A stretch of DNA of 64,000 nt from Bacillota bacterium (GTDB taxonomy: Bacteria > Bacillota > Clostridia > Peptostreptococcales > Anaerovoracaceae), in contig JAFRYI010000010.1 in the NCBI GenBank assembly GCA_017437745.1, positions 1 to 64,000 on the forward strand, written 5' to 3'. The notes beneath the pieces were generated by a model. The model had not been told where the DNA came from. It did not search any database and worked only from the letters and a program-made list of their open reading frames with translations. Of this stretch, positions 36,291 to 45,180 are shown piece after piece. Positions within the stretch are counted from its first letter, which is position 1. Each line of letters opens with the position of its first letter. Made by a program: the position numbers and the translations under genes.

Positions 36291-37474
36291 CCACTCCCAA
36301 CATGCATTACGCGGATCTTAAGGATTCCTATCTTTTCTTCCACATAGCCCGAAAGACCAAGGCCTATCTTGAGGCCCACCCGGGGACTCACCTTTACCGC
36401 ATGGGCATAGGTGACGTTTCCCTTCCCCTTTGCGGCGCCGTAATAAAGGCGCTCCATGAAGCAGTGGATGATCAGGCGGCTAAGGAGAGCTTCCACGGCT
36501 ATGTATCCGAATTAGGGCTCCCGGAGCTTCGCGCGGCCATTGCGCAGCACTACAGAGAAAGAGGTATCGGCATTTCCGATGACGAAGTGTTCGTTTCCAG
36601 CGGGGCGAGCGACGAACTGGGAGACATACTGGATCTTTTCGACAGATCCAGCAGCGCGCTTATTACAGAACCTGCCTACCCCGCCTATGTGGACGCTAAC
36701 GTCATAGCCGGAAGAGAGATAGTCCGCCTTGCGTCCGGAAGGGAGAACGGATTTCTTCCCTCCCCGGACCAGGGTACGAAGGCGGATATCATATACATTT
36801 GCTCTCCGAACAACCCCACAGGAGCGGTCTTCAGCAGACAGCAGCTTAAGGAATGGGTGGACTTAGCGAACGCGAATTCTTCCGTCATACTCTTTGACGC
36901 GGCCTACGAAGCGTTCATAGAAGATCCGGAACTTCCGAGAAGCATCTTCGAGATCGAAGGCGCAAGGACCTGCGCCATAGAGATATGCTCTCTGTCCAAG
37001 ACGGCGGGCTTTACAGGGACAAGGCTCGGCTACACCGTCATACCTAAGGATCTGATCAGGAAAGGAATGTGCTTCAATGATATGTGGATACGCAACCGGA
37101 CGACAAAGACCAACGGCGTGTCTTACATCATACAGAAAGGCGGAGCCGCGGTATTTACAGCAGAAGGACAGCGCCAGATACGCGAAAACATAGAGTTTTA
37201 CAAGGAAAACGCGCGGATACTGATGGGCGCCCTGGATAAGACAGGTATATGGTACTGCGGCGGAAAGAACGCCCCGTACATCTGGCTGCGCTGCCCGGAC
37301 GGCATGGGAAGCTGGGAATTCTTCGACCACCTCTTAAACGAGATACAAGTCGTCGGGACTCCCGGGGAAGGCTTCGGAGCGTGCGGAGAAGGATATTTCA
37401 GGTTCTCCACCTTCGGCAGCCGGGAAGACACGATCGAGGCGGCGGAAAGACTGATCGGGCTTCTTGGAAGATGA
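36287..37474 (+). CDS. dapL: LL-diaminopimelate aminotransferase
   Basis: 395 residues of the PLP fold-type I family, making LL-diaminopimelate from tetrahydrodipicolinate and glutamate in one step. MGIGDVSLPL (residues 39-48), FHGYVSELGLPELRAAIA, CSPNNPTGAVF (near 165) and SLSKTAGFTGTRLGY with the PLP-binding Lys (near 238) are as in known DapL. The ATG overlaps the dapF stop by 4 bases. Last gene of the glnN operon. Its need for glutamate fits the nitrogen theme. Confidence 0.94.
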   Translation: MTTPNMHYADLKDSYLFFHIARKTKAYLEAHPGTHLYRMGIGDVSLPLCGAVIKALHEAVDDQAAKESFHGYVSELGLPELRAAIAQHYRERGIGISDDEVFVSSGASDELGDILDLFDRSSSALITEPAYPAYVDANVIAGREIVRLASGRENGFLPSPDQGTKADIIYICSPNNPTGAVFSRQQLKEWVDLANANSSVILFDAAYEAFIEDPELPRSIFEIEGARTCAIEICSLSKTAGFTGTRLGYTVIPKDLIRKGMCFNDMWIRNRTTKTNGVSYIIQKGGAAVFTAEGQRQIRENIEFYKENARILMGALDKTGIWYCGGKNAPYIWLRCPDGMGSWEFFDHLLNEIQVVGTPGEGFGACGEGYFRFSTFGSREDTIEAAERLIGLLGR

Positions 37475-37511
37475 ACCTACGCGGAAGGACCTTAGGTCTG
37501 CAGAATTACGG

Positions 37512-37541
37512 TTGACAGAAAGCCTTTACGGGGTGCATAAT
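37512..37541 (+). promoter_or_regulatory. Promoter of glmS
   Basis: TTGACA (37512-37517), 18 bases, CATAAT (37536-37541), with TG before the -10. Start near 37548. Confidence 0.65.
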
Positions 37542-37548
37542 TACCTTG

Positions 37549-37603
37549 TTAAAGGCAATGGCGTCTATAAATTTACTGATTTAGGGACGCCTTTTTTATT
37601 TTC
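37549..37603 (+). promoter_or_regulatory. Hexaloop hairpin overlapping a terminator: predicted ANTAR-controlled leader of glmS
   Basis: TTAAAGGC, loop AATGGC (A at 1, G at 4), GTCTATAA. The alternative terminator pairs GGCGTCTATAAAT with ATTTAGGGACGCC (one mismatch) around TTACTG and ends in TTTTTTATTTT. No glmS ribozyme core is present in this short leader. Confidence 0.68.
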
Positions 37604-37618
37604 AAAACGGAGACGATC

Positions 37619-39442
37619 ATGTGCGGCATAGTAGGATATACAGGTGAACAGAACGCTGCGCCCATACTTCTGGACGGGCTCAAGAAGCTGGAATACAGAG
37701 GCTACGATTCCGCGGGGATCGCGGTCATGGACAACAGCTGCATTTCCGTGAACAAGGTGACCGGACGCATCGCGAACCTGTGCGAAAAGACGCAGGACGG
37801 AGCGGCGGTACCCGGCGCGGCGGGAATAGGCCATACACGCTGGGCGACTCACGGAGCTCCCACAGAAGAGAACGCGCACCCGCACCTGAGCAACGACGGC
37901 AGATTCGCGGTAGTCCACAACGGAATAATCGAGAACTATCTTGCCCTGCGCGAAGAGCTGATAGCTGACGGCTACCACTTCGACAGCGAGACGGACACGG
38001 AAGTAATAGTGCATCTGATAGAGATGTATTACAAGGGAGACATGCGGGACGCTCTGATAAGGACCACCAACCGCCTGCGGGGCTCCTACGCCCTGGGCGT
38101 CATCTGTTCGGAAGAACCGGGAAAACTCTACGCGGCACGCGAGGCCAGCCCCCTGATACTGGGCGTGGGCGTGGACGAGAACTATTTCGCCTCCGACGTT
38201 ACGGCGCTGGTGAACTACACCAGGAACGTCATTTATCTGGAGGACGGAGAGTTCGCGGAACTTTCGGGAAGCTCCGTAAAGGTATTCGACTGCCTGGGCA
38301 AACCGGTGGATAAAAAGGTAAGCCGCATACTCTGGGACGTTCAGGCCGCTGAAAAAGGCGGCTACGAGCACTTCATGCTGAAGGAGATAATGGAGCAGCC
38401 CGGCGCCGTAAAGGCAACCATATCCCCCAGGATCAAGGACGGAAAGATAGTCTTCGAAGAGCTTAAACTTACCGCGAAGGATCTGCTCAGGATAAGAAAG
38501 ATATTGATCACGGCCTGCGGGTCCGCCTATTACGCGGGCTGCGCCGCGAAATACGCACTGGAGAGGATAAGCCACATTCCGGTGGACGTGGAACTTGCCA
38601 GTGAGCTTAGGTACAGCGACCCCATGATCGACAGCCATACGCTTCTGATAGTCATCTCCCAGTCGGGAGAAACGGCCGATACAATAGCGGCCCTTAAGGA
38701 ATGCAAGGCCCGGGGCGCCAGGACGCTTGCGATAGTTAACGTCGTAGGAAGCACCGTAGCCAAGCTTGCCGACAACGTCGTCTATACATGGGCCGGACCG
38801 GAGATCGCGGTCGCTACCACCAAAGGATATACGACCCAGGTGGCCGTACTGTGCATGCTTGCGGTATGGTTCGCGGACAGGATGGGCATGGAGGACGAAA
38901 ACTACCAGCGGTACGTTAAAGAGCTGCAGTCCCTGCCCCGCCTTATACAGCAGGCCATAGACATGAACTCGTCCATACCTGTGCTGGCGAAGAAGTATCA
39001 CGCCGGCAAGTCCATTTTCTTCATAGGCAGAAACACCGACTACGCCGTGTCCCTGGAAGGCGCACTGAAGATGAAGGAGATATCCTACCTCCACTCCGAA
39101 GCCTACGCGGCCGGCGAGCTTAAGCACGGCACGATAGCCCTGATAGAGGAACACACGCCCGTCATAGCGCTGTGCTGCAACCCTTCCATAACGGAAAAGA
39201 CCATCAGCAACATCGTAGAGGTAAAATCCAGAGGCGCGGAAGTGCTGGCGCTTACATCCAGGGATAACCAGAGGATAGTATCCGTGGCGGACGATCTGAT
39301 GTTCATTCCCAAGGTGGAGCCTTTGTTTTCAGCCGTAGTGGAGATAGTGCCGCTGCAGCTTCTGGCCTACCATGTGGCAAAGGAGAACGGCTGCGACATC
39401 GATAAGCCGAAAAACCTTGCAAAATCTGTTACTGTGGAATAG
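37619..39442 (+). CDS. glmS: Glutamine-fructose-6-phosphate aminotransferase
   Basis: 607 residues. First step of UDP-GlcNAc synthesis. Cys2 (MCGIVGYTG) is the glutaminase nucleophile; EYRGYDSAG, HTRWATHGAPTEENAHPH and HNGIIENY complete the class II domain. Two SIS sugar-isomerase domains follow, with ACGSAYYAG near residue 300, QSGETADTIAAL near 345, and the C-terminal KPKNLAKSVTVE. GGAG precedes the ATG. Single-gene unit with a regulated leader, so cell-wall amino-sugar synthesis is tied to nitrogen supply. Confidence 0.97.
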   Translation: MCGIVGYTGEQNAAPILLDGLKKLEYRGYDSAGIAVMDNSCISVNKVTGRIANLCEKTQDGAAVPGAAGIGHTRWATHGAPTEENAHPHLSNDGRFAVVHNGIIENYLALREELIADGYHFDSETDTEVIVHLIEMYYKGDMRDALIRTTNRLRGSYALGVICSEEPGKLYAAREASPLILGVGVDENYFASDVTALVNYTRNVIYLEDGEFAELSGSSVKVFDCLGKPVDKKVSRILWDVQAAEKGGYEHFMLKEIMEQPGAVKATISPRIKDGKIVFEELKLTAKDLLRIRKILITACGSAYYAGCAAKYALERISHIPVDVELASELRYSDPMIDSHTLLIVISQSGETADTIAALKECKARGARTLAIVNVVGSTVAKLADNVVYTWAGPEIAVATTKGYTTQVAVLCMLAVWFADRMGMEDENYQRYVKELQSLPRLIQQAIDMNSSIPVLAKKYHAGKSIFFIGRNTDYAVSLEGALKMKEISYLHSEAYAAGELKHGTIALIEEHTPVIALCCNPSITEKTISNIVEVKSRGAEVLALTSRDNQRIVSVADDLMFIPKVEPLFSAVVEIVPLQLLAYHVAKENGCDIDKPKNLAKSVTVE

Positions 39443-39472
39443 ATTAAATATTATTAATGATTTAAGAACGAA

Positions 39473-39489
39473 CGGGACGGATCGTCCCG
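39473..39489 (+). other. Perfect inverted repeat before purA
   Basis: CGGGACG-GAT-CGTCCCG, 25 bases before the purA ATG. No T-run follows, so it is not a terminator; it may be an operator or a leader hairpin. Confidence 0.45.
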
Positions 39490-39513
39490 CGTAACGCATG
39501 CCGGAGGATAAGG

Positions 39514-40788
39514 ATGAAGAATTGCGCCATAGTTGGCATCAACTGGGGAGACGAAGGAAAGGGCCGCATGGTGGACCTTCTGACAGAGGACTACGACATA
39601 GTCGTAAGGTACCAGGGCGGCGGCAACGCCGGACACACAGTCATCAACGAAAAAGGTAAATTCGCGCTTCACCTTCTGCCTTCGGGGATCTTCAGGGATG
39701 GTGTCGTGAACGTTCTGGGAAACGGCGTGGCCCTGGATCCCGAGAACCTCTGGAAGGAGATGCAGGAGGTATCCTCCAAGGGAATAGCGATCACCCCGGA
39801 AAAACTTAAGATCAGCGACAGGGCCTCGCTTCTGATGCCCTGGCACAGGGACATGGACGCGCTGGAGGAACAGCGCCTGGCCGACAAGAAGTACGGTTCC
39901 ACCAGACAGGGCATAGCGCCCTTCTACTCTGATAAGTATCAGAAAAAGACCATACTCGCCGGGGAACTGTTCTTCCCGGAAGAGCTTGAGGGCCACCTGG
40001 AAGCCATCCTGGAGTGGAAGGACCTGACTCTTACAAAAGTTTACGGCGCAAAAGCCTACACCATGGAGGAGGTAGAGACCTGGCTCCGCGATTACTGCGA
40101 CAAGATAAAGCCTTACATATGCGATACAGGCGAGTTCTTAAGGACGGCCCAGGATCAGGGAAAGAAGATACTGTTCGAGGCCCAGCTGGGAGCACTGAGG
40201 GATCTGGACTACGGCATCTATCCGTATACCACTTCATCCAACGCGCTGGCTGCCTACGCGCCGGTGGGCTCAGGTCTGCCATCGCTTAAGCTTTCCGACG
40301 TAATAGGAGTCGTAAAGGCATACTCCACCTGCGTGGGAGAGGGTCCCTTCGTATGCGAGATGTTCGGAGCGGAGGCGGACGAACTGCGCGAAAAAGGCTT
40401 CGAGTACGGGGCGAAGACAGGGCGCGCCCGCAGAGTAGGTCCCGTAGATCTCGTGGCCACAAAGTACGGAGTAGCGGTCCAGGCGGCTACGAAGATTGCG
40501 CTCACGAAGATGGATGTCCTCAGCTACATGGACAGGATACCGGTATGCGTCCGCTACGATATCGACGGCGAAGAGACGGACCGTTTCCCCTTCCCCGCCA
40601 AGCTTGCGGAAGCCAGGCCGGTAATAGAATACGTGCCGGGCTGGAAGCGCGACATCTCCGGCGTCCGCCGCTGGGAGGACCTTCCGAAAGAGGCCCGGGA
40701 CTATGTGGAGCTGATAGAAAAAGCCATAAACTGTCCGATCACATACATCTCCGTAGGGCCGGAAAGAGACAGCATCATCTACAGATAA
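39514..40788 (+). CDS. purA: Adenylosuccinate synthetase
   Basis: 424 residues. Joins IMP and aspartate with GTP on the way to AMP. The N-terminal P-loop is GDEGKGRMVD (residues 11-20), Arg replacing the more common Lys at the sixth loop position. NAGHTVINEKGKFALHLLPSG, STRQGIAPFYSDK, FEAQLGALRDLDYGIYPYTTSSN and ATKIALTKMDVL are all family marks; GAKTGRARRVGPVDL is the switch loop. CGGAGG lies 9 bases before the ATG. A terminator follows, ending the nitrogen/nucleotide island. Confidence 0.97.
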   Translation: MKNCAIVGINWGDEGKGRMVDLLTEDYDIVVRYQGGGNAGHTVINEKGKFALHLLPSGIFRDGVVNVLGNGVALDPENLWKEMQEVSSKGIAITPEKLKISDRASLLMPWHRDMDALEEQRLADKKYGSTRQGIAPFYSDKYQKKTILAGELFFPEELEGHLEAILEWKDLTLTKVYGAKAYTMEEVETWLRDYCDKIKPYICDTGEFLRTAQDQGKKILFEAQLGALRDLDYGIYPYTTSSNALAAYAPVGSGLPSLKLSDVIGVVKAYSTCVGEGPFVCEMFGAEADELREKGFEYGAKTGRARRVGPVDLVATKYGVAVQAATKIALTKMDVLSYMDRIPVCVRYDIDGEETDRFPFPAKLAEARPVIEYVPGWKRDISGVRRWEDLPKEARDYVELIEKAINCPITYISVGPERDSIIYR

Positions 40789-40796
40789 AAGGATAG

Positions 40797-40830
40797 AAAA
40801 AAAGGACCTGCCGCGAAGGCAGGTCCTTTG
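40797..40830 (+). terminator. Bidirectional intrinsic terminator after purA
   Basis: AAAGGACCTGCC and GGCAGGTCCTTT around a 5-base loop with A-run and T-run; shared with the convergent lipoprotein gene. Confidence 0.88.
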
Positions 40831-40863
40831 ATTTACGGTAAAACGTTTTCCGGCGAGGAGCTG

Positions 40864-42720
40864 TCAGCGGTTGAGCGTCGTCAGCATCACGTTCTTCCCG
40901 TCCGGCTCGGAGGAGAAGAACTCGAACAGGACGGAAGCTCCGTCGTCGCCCGGGAAATAATCGAATCCAACGTATTTCCACTCGTCCGTGTTAAGGAACA
41001 GGAACTGTCTGGGGGAAGACAGCTTCTGCGGATCGATCCTATCGTATCCCGCGTCCTCGAGCCTGGCCGTATACTCGTCCAGGAAGGCCTCGGCCTTCGC
41101 GCTGTTCTCGAAATACTGGGTGGCGGTAACGCACAGTCCTTCGAATCCGCTGATCTCGTAGCGGTACCTGGCCTGGTCCCTGCCTCCTACGTTTCCGCTC
41201 AGGTCAGCGGCGGGAATGCCGTAGGCGGCTACCATCTTATTGACCTCTTCGGCGCTGAGCTTGGACTCGCTCTTGAACTCCAGTATCACGTTGTCTTCGC
41301 CGAAAGTGGTCCTGTGGATCCTGGATCCGTCCGGATCCCTGAACTCTCTGACGTTCTCGCCCGCGGCGTAGACCTCTTCGAAGCCCATCGCCAGGAGCTT
41401 CTTGCTGTAATCATCCCAGTAAGCCTCGGCGGCAGCCGCATCCTTGAAATTGAGTATGAACGGCATGTACAGATCGTAGTCGAAGAAATACGCGAACCCT
41501 TCGCTTCTGGAAGCGGCCATGTTGGTGGCGGCCCAGCCCTCGAACAGGTCTGTATCCGTAAACTCCGCGAAACCGTGCTTCTGAACTTCCCCGCTCATCG
41601 CGGCCAGACCCTCGTAGGACGGATCGTCGTAGTACATTATGCCTTCCATTACGAAGCCGTTGTCGTAATGCGGATAGAGCTCCGCGTACGCGCGGTAATT
41701 CTCTCTTAAAAGTTTGCGGTAGACCGTTGCGGTGCTGCCGTCGTCCTGCTTCTCCTGAACTTCCTTATAGCCGTTGTCCAGAAGCGTTTTCTTGTAATCT
41801 TCCACGTTCTTTTCCGTTGCGTGGGAGTCCATCAGGCACATTCCGGTAAACTCGTCGTAGGCCTTCGGATCGAATATCATGGCGTAGCTGGCGAAGTCCG
41901 GGAAAGGAACCGTATCCTTGCCGTAGCCCCTCATGAACACATGGTCCATGTCGTTTATATCGTCGCTGGTCCAGGCGGTCCTGACCTTGGGATAGACGGG
42001 CTTCTTGAACCACTCTTCGATGTGCGGCTCGCCCTTTGCTTCGCCGAATCTAATAGTAAGATCCAGATCGTCGAAGGTGTACAGAGCGTAATCGGGGACC
42101 TCGGCGGTAAAGTGTACGCTGGACGGGTCCGCGGAGTCGAACTCCATGTGCACTTCCTGCATCTGGTCCATTGCCAGTTTACCGTAGCCGCCCAGGCTGC
42201 AGAGCGTGTACTTGACGATCTCGTCGTTGGAAGTGAAATGCAGCGGTTTCTCCGGGTCGTTGTAGAAGAACTCGAACAGATTGCTGTTCGTGACGTTTAT
42301 CCAGTAGTTGGGGACCACCTTTTCCACGGCGTCTATGGCGTTGTCACGGGAGACGAACTCTATGTCGCCGATCTCGTTGTCCTCGATGAGGGTGGCGAAG
42401 GTCTCGCCGTTAAGCGTCATGTACGCGTAGGTCAGCGGATATCCTTCGTGGGGGTACTGGAAATAGATCTGCTGCGGCGACACGGCGGTCGTAAGGACGA
42501 CATCGGCGCTGCCCGCGACATAGTTTCCTGCCCGGAGCTTCTTGATGAAGTTGCCCATGGCCAGATCGGATATCTCCGCCGGGGTAAGGTCGTCGATGTT
42601 GATGTTGGAGCTGTTTCCGGAATCGTTGCCGTTGCCTCCGTTTGACGGAGCGCCGCACGCGCAGCATCCGACCAGCAGGCACAGCGCCAGCAGCAGCGCG
42701 AGTAGCTTACTCTTTTTCAT
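40864..42720 (-). CDS. Large lipoprotein of unknown function
   Basis: 618 residues from ATG 42720, which follows AGGAGG at 10 bases. MKKSKLLALLLALCLLVGCC is a lipoprotein signal with lipobox LVGC near residue 19. A Gly/Asn/Ser-rich linker (about 24-40) leads to a soluble exported part with no family I recognise. Two or three segments share a pattern of aromatic-rich strands with Y-W/Y and GFEEV or AGYDRI (AEAYWDDYSKKLLAMGFEEV and AEAFLDEYTARLEDAGYDRI), suggesting repeated domains of about 100-130 residues in the C-terminal half. Anchored outside the membrane; the role is unknown. Own promoter and terminator. Confidence 0.75.
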   Translation of the reverse strand: MKKSKLLALLLALCLLVGCCACGAPSNGGNGNDSGNSSNINIDDLTPAEISDLAMGNFIKKLRAGNYVAGSADVVLTTAVSPQQIYFQYPHEGYPLTYAYMTLNGETFATLIEDNEIGDIEFVSRDNAIDAVEKVVPNYWINVTNSNLFEFFYNDPEKPLHFTSNDEIVKYTLCSLGGYGKLAMDQMQEVHMEFDSADPSSVHFTAEVPDYALYTFDDLDLTIRFGEAKGEPHIEEWFKKPVYPKVRTAWTSDDINDMDHVFMRGYGKDTVPFPDFASYAMIFDPKAYDEFTGMCLMDSHATEKNVEDYKKTLLDNGYKEVQEKQDDGSTATVYRKLLRENYRAYAELYPHYDNGFVMEGIMYYDDPSYEGLAAMSGEVQKHGFAEFTDTDLFEGWAATNMAASRSEGFAYFFDYDLYMPFILNFKDAAAAEAYWDDYSKKLLAMGFEEVYAAGENVREFRDPDGSRIHRTTFGEDNVILEFKSESKLSAEEVNKMVAAYGIPAADLSGNVGGRDQARYRYEISGFEGLCVTATQYFENSAKAEAFLDEYTARLEDAGYDRIDPQKLSSPRQFLFLNTDEWKYVGFDYFPGDDGASVLFEFFSSEPDGKNVMLTTLNR

Positions 42721-42773
42721 ATGTGCTTTACCTCCTGAAAAGGGTCGCATTGCCGTTTTTTTAACAAAAATTA

Positions 42774-42802
42774 ATTATACACAGTATTGCGGGAAATGTC
42801 CA
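42774..42802 (-). promoter_or_regulatory. Promoter of the large lipoprotein gene
   Basis: On the minus strand TGGACA (42797-42802), 17 bases, TATAAT (42774-42779). Confidence 0.65.
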
Positions 42803-42852
42803 TTATTTCACGGCAGACACTGCTTTTTCAGCCTTCCGTCTTCATCTTTTTC

Positions 42853-42881
42853 TTGATATCGAAGGCTGCAAACTATATTCT
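42853..42881 (+). promoter_or_regulatory. Promoter of the thioesterase operon
   Basis: TTGATA (42853-42858), 17 bases, TATTCT (42876-42881), 38 bases before the ATG of the thioesterase gene. Confidence 0.6.
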
Positions 42882-42919
42882 AATATCAACAGCATCCGGC
42901 ATTCATAAAAGGAGCAGCC

Positions 42920-43342
42920 ATGGATCCCTACGTTCACAAGGTACAGTATTACGAAACAGACATGATGGGCCTTACCCACCACTCCAACTACATACGCTGG
43001 ATGGAGGAAGCAAGGATAGATTTCATGGATCATATGGGGTATCCGTACACGCGCATGGAGAGCGAAGGAATAATGTCTCCGGTGCGCTCGCTCAGCTGCT
43101 CCTACAAGCGCCCCACCACCTTCGGCGACGTCGTGAGCATAGACGTTGGCGTGGAATCGTTCACCGGCGCCCGGCTTATACTTGAATACAGAATGACACG
43201 CCAGGACGGCACCGTGGTCTGCGAGGCAAGGTCCGAGCACGCGTTCATAAATAAGGAAGGACGCATCGTCCGTCTGGACAAGGAACAGCCGGAATTCTGC
43301 GAAGCCTTAAAGGCAATGTCCGGCAGCGAGGCGGCAGAATAA
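42920..43342 (+). CDS. Hotdog-fold acyl-CoA thioesterase (YbgC/4HBT-like)
   Basis: 140 residues. The 4-hydroxybenzoyl-CoA thioesterase signature YYETDMMGLTHHSNYIRWMEEAR (residues 10-32) is clear; the Asp usually found after Y-x-E-T-D is present. It probably hydrolyses short or medium acyl-CoA. GGAGC precedes the ATG, and its TAA overlaps the next ATG (TAATG). First of three overlapping genes; an acyl-CoA link to the membrane protein behind it is not evident. Confidence 0.85.
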   Translation: MDPYVHKVQYYETDMMGLTHHSNYIRWMEEARIDFMDHMGYPYTRMESEGIMSPVRSLSCSYKRPTTFGDVVSIDVGVESFTGARLILEYRMTRQDGTVVCEARSEHAFINKEGRIVRLDKEQPEFCEALKAMSGSEAAE

Positions 43343-44028
43343 TGACTGTAAAAGAAGGGATCAAAAGATACTTTATATTCTTCATAGGGCTGTTCTTCAA
43401 CGCTTTCGGCGTGGCGTTCACCACCAAGGCGCTGCTGGGCGCGTCTCCGATCGCGGCGATACCGTACAGCCTGTCGCTTATATTTCCGCGTTTTACGATG
43501 GGCAACTACGTAATAGCGTTCAACATCCTGCTGGTGCTGCTGCAGCTGATGATACTGCGGGGCAAGGCAAACAAGGCGGTGCTTGCGCTGCAGGTGGTAA
43601 TGGTGTTCGCGTTCGGCTACTGTACGGACTTTTCCAATTATCTGCTTAGGAACATGATCCCGGGCAGTTACGTTATGAAACTGGTGCTGCTGGTGATAGG
43701 CTGCGGCATACTGGCCGCCGGCGTGTATTTCGAGCTGATAGGCGACGTGGTGATGCTGCCCGGCAACGCGTTCCCCAAGGCGGTCGCGGAGAAACTGAAC
43801 AAGCCCTACGGCCCGGTCCGTATGACTTCCGACATTACGATGACGGTGATCGCCGCCATCCTCTGCCTTATATTCCTTAAGAAACTGAGCGGCGTGCGCG
43901 AGGGTACCGTAATTGCCGCGTTCCTTGTGGGCAACATAGTTACGCTGTGGAACAAGCTCTTCGCGAAGCCTAAAGAAGCAATGCAGAACTGGATAAAGCG
44001 GAGCGCGAAGGAGGCTGCGGATGAATAA
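43342..44028 (+). CDS. YczE/DUF6198-like integral membrane protein
   Basis: 228 residues with five or more predicted membrane helices (about 8-28, 45-70, 78-100, 112-132 and 160-205). FNAFGVAFTTKALLGASPIAAIPYSL is a pattern of the YczE/YitT-like group, and the C-terminus is cytoplasmic and basic. Function is not established. It overlaps the thioesterase gene by one base and the following lipoprotein gene by 8 bases, so the three are coupled. Confidence 0.75.
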   Translation: MTVKEGIKRYFIFFIGLFFNAFGVAFTTKALLGASPIAAIPYSLSLIFPRFTMGNYVIAFNILLVLLQLMILRGKANKAVLALQVVMVFAFGYCTDFSNYLLRNMIPGSYVMKLVLLVIGCGILAAGVYFELIGDVVMLPGNAFPKAVAEKLNKPYGPVRMTSDITMTVIAAILCLIFLKKLSGVREGTVIAAFLVGNIVTLWNKLFAKPKEAMQNWIKRSAKEAADE

Positions 44029-44608
44029 AAGTCTTAAGAATAAACGGATCCTGCGTTCCCTGGCCGCGCTGCTGTGCGTGTCTCTTACAGTCTGCCTTGC
44101 CGCTTGCGGCGTAAAGCAGGGCAATGTAACCAGATGGTTCAGGACTGCCGTGGACGAGGACGGATACCCGTCGCAAGCGGAATTCCATGAGGCGTTCGAC
44201 AAGGAACTGAGCGTGGAAGGACTTCCCGGCGTCACCTTTACCATCAGGAACACGGAAAAGTTCGGTCCGCGCCTGTTCATGATAAAGGACGGAAAGGAAG
44301 AAATGCTCTTTTCGTGGTCCGGAGCAGTAGAAAACGCTTATTTCTGTGACATAAACGGCGACGGGTCCCCGGAGCTTTGCACCACCCGCTTCTTCGGCTC
44401 CGGAATGATAGATTCCCGGGTAAACGTACTGGACTTTACAGACGGCAAGGAATACGAGCTTGCTGACCGCGGAAACACGGACTACGAACTGGCCGAAAAG
44501 GACGGCAAACTGCTGGTGATCCAGCGCGGTACCATGTCGGACAGGGACAGGACCCTTAAAGAAGGCCCGCTTCAGCTAAAGGACGGCGAACTGAAGATCG
44601 GTAAATGA
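44021..44608 (+). CDS. Small lipoprotein with a Ca-binding-like DxNGDG loop
   Basis: 195 residues. A basic N-terminus and a hydrophobic stretch end in the lipobox LAAC (about residues 25-29), so it should be lipid-anchored outside. FCDINGDGSPELC near residue 108 resembles an EF-hand or dockerin/FG-GAP calcium loop. No enzymatic motif is seen. Its ATG lies within the end of the membrane protein gene. It faces the convergent gene at 44626 with only 17 bases between and no clear terminator. Confidence 0.7.
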   Translation: MNKSLKNKRILRSLAALLCVSLTVCLAACGVKQGNVTRWFRTAVDEDGYPSQAEFHEAFDKELSVEGLPGVTFTIRNTEKFGPRLFMIKDGKEEMLFSWSGAVENAYFCDINGDGSPELCTTRFFGSGMIDSRVNVLDFTDGKEYELADRGNTDYELAEKDGKLLVIQRGTMSDRDRTLKEGPLQLKDGELKIGK

Positions 44609-44625
44609 CCGGACGTTCGCGCCAC

Positions 44626-45165
44626 CTACTTTTCCGCCAGCGTCTGCAGAAGCATCTGCGCCGCGGGGTAGTTGGCCTGCATCCAGCTGTCGTCGTGGCC
44701 TTCCTTCAGTTTAAGGGCAGCGTCCTTCCACGCGTTGAAGTATTCCTGAGGAGTAGCCGCAAGATCCAGCGTGGATTCCGGAGCCAGCTCGTTAAGGACT
44801 ATGCACATTATAACGCCCTTAAGGCCGTTCTCCGGCTCGGAGCCTTCGGAGCCTTTGATGAACTGGCTGAATATGTATTTAAGGGTCCTCTCTTTGTTTG
44901 CCAGAAGCTGCCTGTGCTCCGCCTCGTGGGCGTCCAGGTAGTCCTTGGTGTTGGAGGAGTACGAGGGCGAGGACATTATGGTCTCGAACAGCTGCTCGGT
45001 GGTCATTGCCGCTGCGGCCTTCTCCTGAGCAGGAGTAACTGCCGGGGTGTTTACGTTATTTACGTTCTGCACGCTGCCGGAGGCCGCTCCGCCCGCCATG
45101 CGGCTTGCTATTATTGCGGTGGCTACTACGAAGCAGAATATCACGATCCCGTATACCTTTTTCAT
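44626..45165 (-). CDS. Secreted or membrane-anchored protein of unknown function
   Basis: 179 residues. The N-terminus MKKVYGIVIFCFVVATAIIA is an uncleaved signal or anchor helix; an alanine/asparagine-rich linker (about residues 25-50) follows, then a helical domain with paired Trp/Tyr and Gln residues (AWKDAALKLKEGHDDSWMQ). No family is recognised. It starts 15 bases after the LTA-synthase-like gene and is probably cotranscribed with it, so a helper role in envelope work is possible but not shown. Confidence 0.65.
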   Translation of the reverse strand: MKKVYGIVIFCFVVATAIIASRMAGGAASGSVQNVNNVNTPAVTPAQEKAAAAMTTEQLFETIMSSPSYSSNTKDYLDAHEAEHRQLLANKERTLKYIFSQFIKGSEGSEPENGLKGVIMCIVLNELAPESTLDLAATPQEYFNAWKDAALKLKEGHDDSWMQANYPAAQMLLQTLAEK

Positions 45166-45180
45166 TTCCGCTCCTTCTCG

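Noticed and set aside
37475-37618. glmS ribozyme
   Set aside because: The leader is too short and lacks the conserved core; the hairpin/terminator switch explains the sequence.
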